DNA of 17,590 nt from UBA2773 sp964458715 (GCA_964458715.1 CAYWJP010000014.1:1-17590); one strand, 5' to 3'. Counted from the first letter of the stretch, positions 1 through 6,766 are shown. Notes: generated from the sequence alone by a model not told the origin. Numbers and translations are program-made.

Positions 1-2
1 AT

Positions 3-338
3 CTTAATGAAAAATCAATAATTCAGAAAACTTGGCGGGTGATAATGGCTTCTATGGCTATGATAATTGGGATTCAAACTACTAAATATCTAGTAGCTTT
101 TATTTTGGAAACTTTTAATTTTTCCATTTTACAGTATTCGATTAATATGTATACTTTACTTGGAGTTCTAATCCAAACAGGAGTTTCTTTGATAGTTGGA
201 TTTATTCTGTTCTATTTGGCTAGTAAAATTCTTAAAATTGAAGAACTTGATTATTTTATTAGTTTGCTTAGGAGAAAAATATTTTCTTTTAAGAGATTGG
301 CTAAATATGAAAATCTTGAATCTGATAATTTAAAATAA
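3..338 (+). CDS. C-terminal fragment of a MurJ/MOP-type flippase (partial)
   Basis: The reading frame is open from base 3, the window edge, so this is the tail of a longer gene; the GTG at 39 is internal and not a start. Two hydrophobic segments are visible, one just after the first Trp-Arg pair and one in the last third, followed by a short Lys/Arg-rich cytoplasmic tail. The final segment, a Gly-Val-Leu-Ile-Gln-Thr-Gly run leading into a helix and a basic tail, resembles the end of MurJ (MviN), which flips lipid II across the inner membrane. A polysaccharide flippase of the same MOP superfamily (Wzx-like) is the main alternative and would suit the rhamnose genes that start 17 bases downstream. 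The fragment is too short to decide between them. Confidence 0.6.
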   Translation, partial: LNEKSIIQKTWRVIMASMAMIIGIQTTKYLVAFILETFNFSILQYSINMYTLLGVLIQTGVSLIVGFILFYLASKILKIEELDYFISLLRRKIFSFKRLAKYENLESDNLK

Positions 339-355
339 TTTTAATAAAAATATTT

Positions 356-919
356 ATGGAATTTCAAAAAACTAATCTTCAGGATGTACTTTTAATTAAA
401 CCTAAATTTTTTAAAGATGATCGTGGTTTTTTTGTAGAATCCTATTCCAGGAAGGTTTTTAAAGAAAATGGAATTGATGTTGATTTTGTTCAAGACAATC
501 ATTCCTTGTCAGTTGAAAAAGGTGTTTTAAGAGGACTTCATTTTCAAAAGAATCCGTATTCTCAGTCAAAATTGGTTCGAGTTACTAGGGGGAGAATCTA
601 CGATGTAGTTGTTGATTTAAGAAAAGACTCCCCAACTTATAAGCAATGGCAAGGATTTGAATTGAGTGAAGAAAACGGCTTAATGCTTTTTATCCCCAAG
701 GGATTTGCTCATGCCTTTTGCACTTTAGAGGAAAATACTGAATTTATGTATAAGGTTGATGCTTTCTACGCGCCTGAAGCAGACTCTGGAATTATCTGGA
801 ATGATCCAGAATTGAATATCGATTGGCCAATTGAAAATCCAATTTTATCAGAAAAAGATCAACAACTTAAACAATTGAAAGATATCGAACCTATTTTAAA
901 TTTTACCGTTCATTCGTAA
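356..919 (+). CDS. rfbC: dTDP-4-dehydrorhamnose 3,5-epimerase
   Basis: RfbC (RmlC) epimerises dTDP-4-keto-6-deoxyglucose at C3 and C5, the third step of dTDP-L-rhamnose synthesis in the cytoplasm. The 187-residue length is normal for this cupin enzyme. Family landmarks are clear: Asp-Arg-Gly near residue 22-24, the Gln-Asp-Asn-His-Ser block at 46-50, and Gly-Val-Leu-Arg-Gly-Leu-His at 56-62, which carries the catalytic His62. The IPKGFAHAF stretch at 113-121 and Tyr132, the expected partner of the catalytic His, are also present. The start at 356 gives the usual N terminus; no SD is visible in front of it. It lies upstream of rfbB, with a foldback repeat between the two genes. Confidence 0.95.
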   Translation: MEFQKTNLQDVLLIKPKFFKDDRGFFVESYSRKVFKENGIDVDFVQDNHSLSVEKGVLRGLHFQKNPYSQSKLVRVTRGRIYDVVVDLRKDSPTYKQWQGFELSEENGLMLFIPKGFAHAFCTLEENTEFMYKVDAFYAPEADSGIIWNDPELNIDWPIENPILSEKDQQLKQLKDIEPILNFTVHS

Positions 920-920
920 G

Positions 921-1095
921 TTTTAAGCTTGTTTATTAAAAAATCGAAATTTTTGCTGCAAGTTCTTCAAACCTTCATCAAAATATGCCTATATTATTCT
1001 TCGGTTTTCAAAACTTTTCCGCCTCGGCTTCGTCTTAGGCGAGACGGGCGCTAATTTCTTCTTTTTAATCAAATATAAAATTTCAAATAGATTCT
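921..1095. repeat. Foldback (MITE-like) element, copy 1
   Basis: This fills the rfbC-rfbB spacer. It aligns along most of its length with 13744-13902 (copy 2), sharing blocks such as AAATTTTTGCT, TTTTCAAAACTT and TTTCTTCTTTTT. It folds on itself around 988-989, with AATAT at 982-986 pairing with ATATT at 991-995. The right end (TTCAAATAGATTCT) is a degraded form of the terminal repeat of copy 2; the matching left end is missing, perhaps lost at the rfbC stop. A GC-rich piece of about 30 bases at 1019-1050, absent from copy 2, contains CGTCT/AGACG and GCCT/AGGC pairs. Confidence 0.7.
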
Positions 1096-1113
1096 TAAAA
1101 TTAAACTTTTAGT

Positions 1114-2121
1114 ATGCAATACAAAAACATCTTAGTTACCGGGGGAGCAGGTTTTATTGGCTCTAATTTTATTCACTACATAGCAGAAAAATATTCAGAA
1201 GCTAAGATAGTTAATCTGGATGCTTTGACTTACGCTGGAAATCTAGAAAGTCTCAAGGATTTAGAAAATAATAAAAACTACAAATTCATTCACGGTGATA
1301 TTTGTGATGAAAAATTAGTCAATCAAATTATTCAAGAAAACTCAATCGACTTGATTATTCATTTTGCTGCTGAATCTCACGTTGATCGATCTATCGAGAA
1401 CAGTCAAGATTTTATTAGAACTAATGTCGAAGGAACTAGAGTTTTATTGGATGCTGCTTTGAAAAATGGTAAAATTCGTTTTCATCATGTTTCTACAGAC
1501 GAAGTTTTCGGTCATTTGGGGCTTGAAGACGAGCCTTTTAATGAACTGACTTCTTATGATCCCAGAAGTCCTTACAGCGCTTCTAAAGCCGCTTCAGATC
1601 ATTTAGTGCGGGCTTATTTTTATACACATCAATTGCCAATCACAATTTCTAATTGTTCTAATAATTATGGACCGTATCAATTTCCAGAAAAATTAATTCC
1701 GCTTTTTGTTACGAATTTAATTGAAGGAAAAAAAGTTCCGATTTATGGTGAAGGAAAAAATATTAGAGACTGGATTCATGTCGATGATCATAATCGAGGA
1801 GTAGATATGATTATCGATAATGGAAAAATAGGAGGAACTTATTGTCTGGGAGGAGACGGAGAAAAAACTAATCTAGAAATTACCAGAAAGATTTTAGAAA
1901 TAATAGAAAAAGAAGAAGATCAAATTGAATATGTTGAAGATCGAAAAGGCCATGATCTTAGATATGCCATTGATTTTTCTAAGGCTAAAGCCGAATTAGG
2001 TTGGGAGCCTCAAATTGAATTTGAAAAAGGATTAGCAACAACCATTGAATGGTATAAAAATAACCCAGAATGGTGGCGGAAAATAAAATCAGGTGAATAT
2101 CAAGATTATTACGAAAAATAA
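1114..2121 (+). CDS. rfbB: dTDP-glucose 4,6-dehydratase
   Basis: RfbB (RmlB) is an NAD-dependent extended short-chain dehydrogenase that converts dTDP-glucose to dTDP-4-keto-6-deoxyglucose. The 335 residues are full length for the family. The Rossmann glycine motif GGAGFIG is at residues 10-16. The catalytic Thr-Asp-Glu triplet typical of the dehydratase is at 128-130. The Tyr-x-x-x-Lys pair is Tyr154/Lys158 within YSASK, followed by the SNNYGPYQFPEKLIP block that binds the nucleotide sugar. The ATG follows the foldback spacer; no SD is seen. Its product is the substrate of RfbC, encoded upstream. Confidence 0.96.
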   Translation: MQYKNILVTGGAGFIGSNFIHYIAEKYSEAKIVNLDALTYAGNLESLKDLENNKNYKFIHGDICDEKLVNQIIQENSIDLIIHFAAESHVDRSIENSQDFIRTNVEGTRVLLDAALKNGKIRFHHVSTDEVFGHLGLEDEPFNELTSYDPRSPYSASKAASDHLVRAYFYTHQLPITISNCSNNYGPYQFPEKLIPLFVTNLIEGKKVPIYGEGKNIRDWIHVDDHNRGVDMIIDNGKIGGTYCLGGDGEKTNLEITRKILEIIEKEEDQIEYVEDRKGHDLRYAIDFSKAKAELGWEPQIEFEKGLATTIEWYKNNPEWWRKIKSGEYQDYYEK

Positions 2122-2142
2122 TACAAGAAATAATCGGAAATT

Positions 2143-2718
2143 ATGAAAAAATGGAAAAAGATTCGGACGATTGAAAGTCACGATTATGACGGCTATTATA
2201 GAGTGGAAAAAGATAAAGTGATTACACCCGGTGGTAAACCCGGTCGATATTCTGTAATTCAGGGAGCTTCTTTCTCGATAATTATGCCGATTGATTCAGC
2301 GGGAAATATTTGGATGGTTAGACAACATCGCTATCCTATTGATAAAATTTCTTTAGAATTTCCAGCAGGCGATATGGATGGAGAAAATCCTATTTTGGCA
2401 GCTAAAAGAGAACTCGAAGAAGAAACTTCTTTAATCTCGAAAGATTGGTTTGAAACTGGTTATTTTTATACGCAGATCGGAGTGAGTAGTGCTAAAGCTT
2501 ATTCATTTGTTGCTCATAATGTCAAAAAAATAGATAATCCTCGAAAAGACCCAATGGATAAGGATGTTTTTAAGATAGAAAAATATTCAATTAGCCAAAT
2601 TAAAAAAATGATTACTAACAATGAAATAACCGACGGTCCTACAATTTCAGCTTTTGTTTTAGCCTTATTCCAGGGGGAATTAAATCGGTATGAAAAAAGT
2701 AACAGAAAAAAGGATTAA
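2143..2718 (+). CDS. Nudix hydrolase, ADP-ribose pyrophosphatase-like
   Basis: Nudix enzymes cleave nucleoside diphosphates linked to another moiety; the layout here is closest to ADP-ribose or nucleotide-sugar pyrophosphatases. The protein has 191 residues. The VRQHRYP stretch at 59-65 and Glu-Phe-Pro-Ala-Gly at 72-76 lead into the Nudix box, with Glu81, Arg89-Glu90 and Glu92-Glu93-Glu94 supplying the metal-binding side chains. Two oddities: only four residues, not five, lie between Gly76 and Glu81, and the usual Gly near the box end is Ser96. The gene follows rfbB by 21 bases and overlaps the HAD gene by 29 bases, so it is probably cotranscribed. The true substrate cannot be read from the sequence. 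Confidence 0.85.
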   Translation: MKKWKKIRTIESHDYDGYYRVEKDKVITPGGKPGRYSVIQGASFSIIMPIDSAGNIWMVRQHRYPIDKISLEFPAGDMDGENPILAAKRELEEETSLISKDWFETGYFYTQIGVSSAKAYSFVAHNVKKIDNPRKDPMDKDVFKIEKYSISQIKKMITNNEITDGPTISAFVLALFQGELNRYEKSNRKKD

Positions 2719-3340
2719 ATTAATAATTTTCGACTTCGATGGAACAATCGCTGATTCTTTTGAGTTTTGTTATAGCAGTATTAATGATATTTTAAAAAAA
2801 AGAAAACGAGGTAGTATCACAAAAAAAGAAAGCAGTGAAGCTCGAAATTTGTCCGCTAAAGAAGCTTTCAAATATTTTAAAATTTCTAATTATCAAGTTC
2901 CTTTTGTATTAAATAAAATTTTCAAACAAATAAGTGAGAAGGTTGATGAAATTGAAATGTTTGATGATTTTCCGGAAATTTTAGAAACTTTTAAAAAAAA
3001 TGACATTAAAGTGATTTTATTAACTTCTAATATCAAAAAAACTGTTCAGAAATTTATTTGCAACAAAAAAATAGATCAATTTTTTGATGCCATTTATTTT
3101 AAGTCAGGAGTTTTTTCTAAACACACTACAATTAATAAAATAATAAAGAAATATAAACTAAAGAAAGAAGAAGTGCTTTTAGTTGGTGACGAAGTTAGAG
3201 ACATAGAGGCTGCTCGAAAAAGCGGTATAAAAGTTGCCGCAGTTTCTTGGGGTTATAACACTAAGGATATTTTACTCAAAAGCAAACCTGATTTTTTATT
3301 CAAAAAACCGCTGGAAATTTTAAATATAATCAAAAAATAA
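2690..3340 (+). CDS. HAD-superfamily hydrolase, phosphoglycolate phosphatase-like
   Basis: This is a 216-residue haloacid dehalogenase-type phosphatase. Motif I is FDFDGT at residues 14-19, with Asp15 as nucleophile and Asp17 as acid/base. Motif II is Thr113-Ser114 in LLTSN. A lysine near 145-151 can serve as motif III, and motif IV is Gly-Asp168-Glu169 with Asp172. The long helical cap between motifs I and II places it with the Gph/PGMB-like subfamily. The start lies inside the end of the Nudix gene (29-base overlap) and is preceded by a clear GGGGGA at 2673-2678, one of the few SD-like sites among the core-type genes. The substrate is unknown; sugar-phosphate or nucleotide clean-up would fit the neighbours. 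Confidence 0.85.
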   Translation: MKKVTEKRIKLIIFDFDGTIADSFEFCYSSINDILKKRKRGSITKKESSEARNLSAKEAFKYFKISNYQVPFVLNKIFKQISEKVDEIEMFDDFPEILETFKKNDIKVILLTSNIKKTVQKFICNKKIDQFFDAIYFKSGVFSKHTTINKIIKKYKLKKEEVLLVGDEVRDIEAARKSGIKVAAVSWGYNTKDILLKSKPDFLFKKPLEILNIIKK

Positions 3341-3350
3341 TTTAACTATT

Positions 3351-4220
3351 ATGAAAAAAGTTTTAATTTTAGGAGCGAAAGGGAATTTAGGGACGCAATT
3401 GGTAAAAGTTTTTAATAGTGATTATAAAGTTATTGCTTGGGATAAAGAAGATTTGGATTTTCTTGATTTCGAAAAATTAGTCGAAAAAATTAAAACGGAG
3501 AAGCCAGAAATAATAATTAATGCTGTTGCCTATAATAATGTGGATGCTTGCGAAGAGAAGAAAGAGGAATTTGAATTGGCTTATAAATTAAATCGGGATC
3601 TTCCAAAAAATCTAGCGGAAATTGCTTCGGAATTAAATTTAAAGTTAGTTCATTTCTCCACTGATTACGTTTTTGGCGGAGAAGCCGATCGAAAGTTTTA
3701 TGACGAAAAAGATTCGCCTTCTCCACTGCAAAAATACGGAGAAACCAAATTGGCTGGCGAAAAAGAAATTGCTCGAATTAAGCTAAAAAATAAAAAATTG
3801 AATTATTTTATAATTCGAACTTCAAAATTATTTGGCCCTAAAGGCGAAAGCGAATTTGCCAAGCCTAGTTTTTTTGATGTTATGTTGAAATTATCTGAAA
3901 CCAAAGATCAACTGGATGTCGTTGACGAAGAGCTGAGTTGTTTCACCTATACCCCTGATTTAGCTCAAGCTGTAAAGACAATTTTAGAAGAAGATTATTA
4001 TTCTGGTATCTACCACATTACCAACGACGGGGCAGTTAGCTGGTATCAAGGAGTTATTGAATTATTTAAAATAAAAGATATTAAGACGAAAGTTAATCCA
4101 GTTAGTGGCGATAAATTTCCTCGACCAGCTCGGCGTCCTATGTCTTCAATTTTACAAAATACTCGATTTCCAAAACTTAGAAATTACGCAGAAGCTTTGA
4201 AAGAATATTTAAAAAAATAG
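3351..4220 (+). CDS. rfbD: dTDP-4-dehydrorhamnose reductase
   Basis: RfbD (RmlD) reduces dTDP-4-keto-L-rhamnose to dTDP-L-rhamnose with NAD(P)H, the last step of the pathway. The length of 289 residues is normal. The Rossmann motif GAKGNLG is at residues 8-14, the NAVAYNNVDACE block (usually NAAAYTNVD-E in the family) at 57-68, STDYVFGG at 103-110, and the catalytic Tyr129/Lys133 pair in YGETK. It starts 10 bases after the HAD gene and is the last gene of the + strand cluster, meeting yjjX tail to tail with only 45 bases between stops and no obvious hairpin terminator. Confidence 0.94.
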   Translation: MKKVLILGAKGNLGTQLVKVFNSDYKVIAWDKEDLDFLDFEKLVEKIKTEKPEIIINAVAYNNVDACEEKKEEFELAYKLNRDLPKNLAEIASELNLKLVHFSTDYVFGGEADRKFYDEKDSPSPLQKYGETKLAGEKEIARIKLKNKKLNYFIIRTSKLFGPKGESEFAKPSFFDVMLKLSETKDQLDVVDEELSCFTYTPDLAQAVKTILEEDYYSGIYHITNDGAVSWYQGVIELFKIKDIKTKVNPVSGDKFPRPARRPMSSILQNTRFPKLRNYAEALKEYLKK

Positions 4221-4265
4221 AAATATCAATTGTTTTTTGCAACGAATATAAAGTTTTTTTAAATT

Positions 4266-4793
4266 TTAATATAAGTCGGAATTTTTAAAAGGAATTAAGG
4301 CCAGAACAACTGAATCTTCATAATATTTAGTTCGGTCTATAGTACCGTTAGTCAAAATTCCTACTGAACCTTCTTTTTGTTTGGAATTTTTTGTTTTAAA
4401 AACAAGGTCAGTTGCGATGCCAGTTTCCTCTCCTTGTTTCAATAAATCATTTACTTTTTCCGGAAGACAGAAAGTGGCCGTTTTGGATTTACCAATTTTT
4501 TCTCTTGATTCAATTAAAATCCAAGCAAAAATCTCAGTATTTTTTTCTTTAAGATTTATTCCTCCTTCAATTCCAACATAAAAATTAGCCCCAGGGTTTT
4601 CTTTCCTGGCATTTTTAATTCGATTTTGAGCTCCTTGAAAAGTTTCTTCATCACCGTTGGGTTGATCGGGGACTTCAGAGGAAGTGGGGTAGGCAATAAA
4701 TTCAAATTTTTCGCTAGGAAACATTTTTTTAAAACCTCTGCGAGTGGCCTCCATCTTCACCGGATTTTTAGAAGTAATAATAATTTTCTGCAT
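4266..4793 (-). CDS. yjjX: Inosine/xanthosine triphosphatase (YjjX, DUF84 family)
   Basis: YjjX-family enzymes hydrolyse non-canonical purine triphosphates (ITP, XTP) and so keep deaminated purines out of nucleic acids. The 175 residues carry the expected pattern: SKNPVK at 8-13 near the N terminus, a Pro-Asp-Gln-Pro turn at 42-45, Asp-Glu-Glu-Thr at 48-51, GAQNR at 54-58, and VGIEGG at 73-78. It is transcribed away from the two-gene unit at 4970-5819 and converges with rfbD. The start ATG at 4793 has no SD. A related HAM1/ITPase fold is the alternative, but the VGIEGG motif favours DUF84. Confidence 0.85.
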   Translation of the reverse strand: MQKIIITSKNPVKMEATRRGFKKMFPSEKFEFIAYPTSSEVPDQPNGDEETFQGAQNRIKNARKENPGANFYVGIEGGINLKEKNTEIFAWILIESREKIGKSKTATFCLPEKVNDLLKQGEETGIATDLVFKTKNSKQKEGSVGILTNGTIDRTKYYEDSVVLALIPFKNSDLY

Positions 4794-4818
4794 CTTATTG
4801 TTTTATTTAAAATAATTA

Positions 4819-4848
4819 ATTATACGTTTTAATAATAACAAACAATAA
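4819..4848 (-). promoter_or_regulatory. Possible promoter for yjjX
   Basis: On the minus strand a perfect TATAAT (4824-4819) lies 25 bases upstream of the yjjX start. The best -35 candidate, TTATTG at 4848-4843 with an 18-base spacer, is weak. The region is so AT-rich that a chance TATAAT is possible. Confidence 0.4.
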
Positions 4849-4872
4849 AAAAAATAAAAACAGTTGTAATAA

Positions 4873-4901
4873 TTGACATAAAACCTAAAAAGTTGTATTA
4901 T
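4873..4901 (+). promoter_or_regulatory. Near-consensus sigma70-type promoter
   Basis: TTGACA at 4873-4878 is followed after exactly 17 bases by TATTAT at 4896-4901. This is one mismatch from the full consensus and the best promoter in the window. Transcription would begin near 4908 and read the two hypothetical genes at 4970 and 5310. Confidence 0.85.
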
Positions 4902-4969
4902 TTCATCTTAAACAAAGAACATTGACATGGGTAAATATTTTTAATTTCAGAATTAAAGGAGGTATTGTT

Positions 4970-5296
4970 ATGGGGCTCAAAAAAATTGACCCTGTTCAGT
5001 CATTTTTAATGGGGCAGTTTGATAAAAAAGGATTGAAAACGCTGGTGCCATTTTCGCTTTTTCCAAAAAGTGGCGGATGCTACACTCGGGCTATAATCGT
5101 GAAAGGTTTTGAAAAAAACAGATACAATGACGATAAAATTCTCATTGAAGCTCTCTTTATGATCAATGGAACTGTAAGTGCAGATTGCCATTGGATTGCG
5201 GAAGGAGAAGAGCCTCAAATGAAAATACCGCCTGGTTGCATAGAAGTTGATTTTATTGAAATTGGTAATCTGGTTAAAGGTCAATTGTTTAAATAA
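4970..5296 (+). CDS. Hypothetical protein, 108 residues, first gene of an unknown pair
   Basis: I do not recognise this protein. The open frame extends upstream to 4922, but the start is set at the ATG at 4970 because AAAGGAGGT (4955-4963) lies six bases before it. The product is soluble-looking, with no signal peptide or membrane segment. Its middle contains Lys-Ser-Gly-Gly-Cys-Tyr, and its second half has alternating hydrophobic residues suggestive of beta strands, with Cys-His and a Pro-Pro-Gly-Cys turn. It sits behind the near-consensus promoter and 13 bases ahead of the next gene, so the two should be one transcript. The strong SD sets the pair apart from the core genes around it. Confidence 0.8.
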   Translation: MGLKKIDPVQSFLMGQFDKKGLKTLVPFSLFPKSGGCYTRAIIVKGFEKNRYNDDKILIEALFMINGTVSADCHWIAEGEEPQMKIPPGCIEVDFIEIGNLVKGQLFK

Positions 5297-5309
5297 AAAG
5301 GAGTCGATC

Positions 5310-5819
5310 GTGAAATCAATAGATTCAAATAAATTAAAAAATCTTATCGATCAATGGAAAAATTTAAAAGCTAATTGGCAAAATCATCCTAATAGCACTT
5401 TTGCTAAAGCTTGCGAATACTCTTCTATTGTTACTGTCTTGGCTAAAAAAGCTTTGGCAGAAAATATGTCTATCCGTGATGTCTACTGGGGTTTTGAAAA
5501 TCAATATAGAAAAGAAACTGATTTAAATCGGATTTATCAGGAAATTGTTTCTGCTAAGAAAGATTTGGCCCATGTTGTTATTTTGGACAAAATCAAGGCC
5601 CTTGTTAAAGAATATAAAGGAAGCGATCGATTGGCTGTACATATTGTTGTGTCTCCTCAAATCTTGGTGCTTCTGGAAATTTTAGGGAAAATGAAAATTG
5701 AGCCAAAAGATCGAAAAAACGTTGTTTTAGCACTGAAAAATCTTTCAATTGATTCAGCTCTAGATGAGGCTATTAAGAGTAGATGCAAGCGTGTATTGGG
5801 GCGTTTAGATGATCAATGA
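5310..5819 (+). CDS. Hypothetical helical protein, 169 residues, second gene of an unknown pair
   Basis: I do not recognise this protein. The frame is open from 5247, but the start is placed at the GTG at 5310 because AAAAGGAG (5296-5303) is correctly spaced and upstream starts would overlap the preceding gene. The sequence reads as a run of amphipathic helices rich in Lys, Leu and Ala, with tryptophans in the first quarter and a hydrophobic helix (VSPQILVLLEILGKM) in the second half. No membrane segment or catalytic motif is evident. It ends 61 bases before a strong terminator, which closes the unit. A DNA- or protein-binding role would fit a helical protein of this size, but nothing in the sequence proves it. 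Confidence 0.8.
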   Translation: MKSIDSNKLKNLIDQWKNLKANWQNHPNSTFAKACEYSSIVTVLAKKALAENMSIRDVYWGFENQYRKETDLNRIYQEIVSAKKDLAHVVILDKIKALVKEYKGSDRLAVHIVVSPQILVLLEILGKMKIEPKDRKNVVLALKNLSIDSALDEAIKSRCKRVLGRLDDQ

Positions 5820-5879
5820 TGAAGATTTGGAAAAAGAAATCACCGATCTTTTTAAAGAATGTAATTGAATGGGAAAATG

Positions 5880-5918
5880 AAAAGCGGGACTGTAAATCAT
5901 ACAGTATCCCGCTTTTTT
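5880..5918 (+). terminator. Rho-independent terminator
   Basis: AAAGCGGGA pairs with TCCCGCTTT and CTGT with ACAG across a two-base bulge, enclosing a short loop; six T follow at 5913-5918. It closes the two-gene unit at 4970-5819. Confidence 0.92.
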
Positions 5919-5973
5919 GATGTTTTATTTTTCTACTATACGACGTAGGACAGTAGAAGAATAATTTTGTAGA

Positions 5974-6237
5974 TTATTTTTTATTACCCCAGCGCCAACC
6001 TAGTTTGTCTCTCACTTTATTTTTTGAAATTAAACTGAATAAGGTTGTTAAGACGAGTACATCTAGCAAAAATCTAAATTCCCCCTTATTTTCTATCTGA
6101 GAAGTAAAAAAACCGTTAATATAAGCTGAAACGAAAATTAAAACCACCAAAATCAAAGTCGCCAGCCAGCCTTCCCAAGTGACTGGAGTAAATCCATAAC
6201 CATATCTTTTCGGTTTGAACCAATATTTGTTTGACAT
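5974..6237 (-). CDS. Small two-span membrane protein, hypothetical
   Basis: The 87-residue product begins with an aromatic, basic N terminus (YWFKPKRYGYGFTPVTWEGW) followed by a hydrophobic helix at about 23-41, a short loop, a second helix at about 55-70, and a basic tail. Small proteins with a Tyr/Gly/Trp-rich start of this type are, to my memory, common unnamed genes in Patescibacteria, but I cannot name a family. It has its own promoter at 6303-6275. Downstream a weak 7-base inverted repeat (TTCTACT/AGTAGAA at 5931-5937 and 5952-5958) may end its transcript. No SD is seen. Confidence 0.75.
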   Translation of the reverse strand: MSNKYWFKPKRYGYGFTPVTWEGWLATLILVVLIFVSAYINGFFTSQIENKGEFRFLLDVLVLTTLFSLISKNKVRDKLGWRWGNKK

Positions 6238-6274
6238 ATTTTTTTGTTATTTATTTAAACTTTTTTATATTCTA

Positions 6275-6303
6275 ATTCTAATCAAAATGGAACTTTTTGA
6301 CAA
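6275..6303 (-). promoter_or_regulatory. Sigma70-type promoter for the 5974-6237 gene
   Basis: On the minus strand TTGTCA (6303-6298) and TAGAAT (6280-6275) are separated by 17 bases, about 37 bases before the start codon. Confidence 0.65.
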
Positions 6304-6305
6304 GT

Positions 6306-6343
6306 TTTAAGGGACGACTATCAATTGATATTCGTCCCTTAAA
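6306..6343. other. Strong hairpin with palindromic core, terminator-like
   Basis: TTTAAGGGACGA (6306-6317) pairs perfectly with TCGTCCCTTAAA (6332-6343), and the loop contains the palindrome TATCAATTGATA. It lies 13 bases past the stop of the minus-strand gene 6356-6568 and just before the promoter of the next minus-strand gene. No T-run follows on either strand, so it is not a textbook intrinsic terminator. A 3-prime end stabiliser or an operator are alternatives. Confidence 0.6.
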
Positions 6344-6355
6344 TTACTGAATCTT

Positions 6356-6568
6356 TCATGAAAATATTATCTCCATTGTTAAATTTACTTTTCCCCATTC
6401 ATCAATAATTTTTGATTTTTTGATTGTTAATCCATGAATTAATTTTTTTGGTTTGATGGAACCTTCATTATGACAACCGAAAGGAGAGTCATGCCCGAAC
6501 ACTTTTTTCTGAGCTTTTTTCATTGCTTCGGCTAATTGTTGAGAATTTTTTCCTAAACATCTTTTCAT
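6356..6568 (-). CDS. Hypothetical small basic protein, 70 residues
   Basis: I do not recognise this protein. The frame is open to 6583, but the ATG at 6568 is chosen because GGAGG (6577-6573) lies just upstream. The product is small and lysine-rich, with a Lys/Gln-rich helix near the N terminus, then a Gly-His-Asp-Ser-Pro-Phe-Gly-Cys-His-Asn stretch and a hydrophobic, strand-like C terminus. With only two cysteines and a few histidines, a full zinc site is doubtful. It is divergent from the candidate RNA gene at 6695 and shares the promoter region with it. Confidence 0.65.
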   Translation of the reverse strand: MKRCLGKNSQQLAEAMKKAQKKVFGHDSPFGCHNEGSIKPKKLIHGLTIKKSKIIDEWGKVNLTMEIIFS

Positions 6569-6625
6569 AATTCCTCCACTCAATATAGATTTGAAGAATG
6601 AACTGTTATTTTTTTATTTAACCCA

Positions 6626-6654
6626 ATGATAGCTAAACTATAAAAAAATTTCAA
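6626..6654 (-). promoter_or_regulatory. Promoter for the 6356-6568 gene
   Basis: On the minus strand TTGAAA (6654-6649) and TATCAT (6631-6626) are separated by 17 bases, about 58 bases upstream of the chosen start. Confidence 0.5.
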
Positions 6655-6661
6655 GGGTTTA

Positions 6662-6688
6662 TTGACAAAAATAATAAAAAGCTACAAT
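6662..6688 (+). promoter_or_regulatory. Promoter for the candidate structured RNA
   Basis: A perfect TTGACA (6662-6667) is followed by TACAAT (6683-6688) after 15 bases, or by CAATAT at the ideal 17. Transcription would begin near 6695, exactly where the base composition jumps from about 25% to about 48% GC. It is back to back with the minus-strand promoter at 6654-6626. Confidence 0.6.
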
Positions 6689-6766
6689 ATTAAAACATTC
6701 CGGTTCGGACTGGGTGGCATCGGATAATACCCCGACGATAGGGGTTTGGTCACTTCAGACAGGCGA

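Noticed and set aside
3517..3726. 69-codon minus-strand frame inside rfbD
   Set aside because: It is an antisense shadow of a clear rfbD coding frame, with no start signal.
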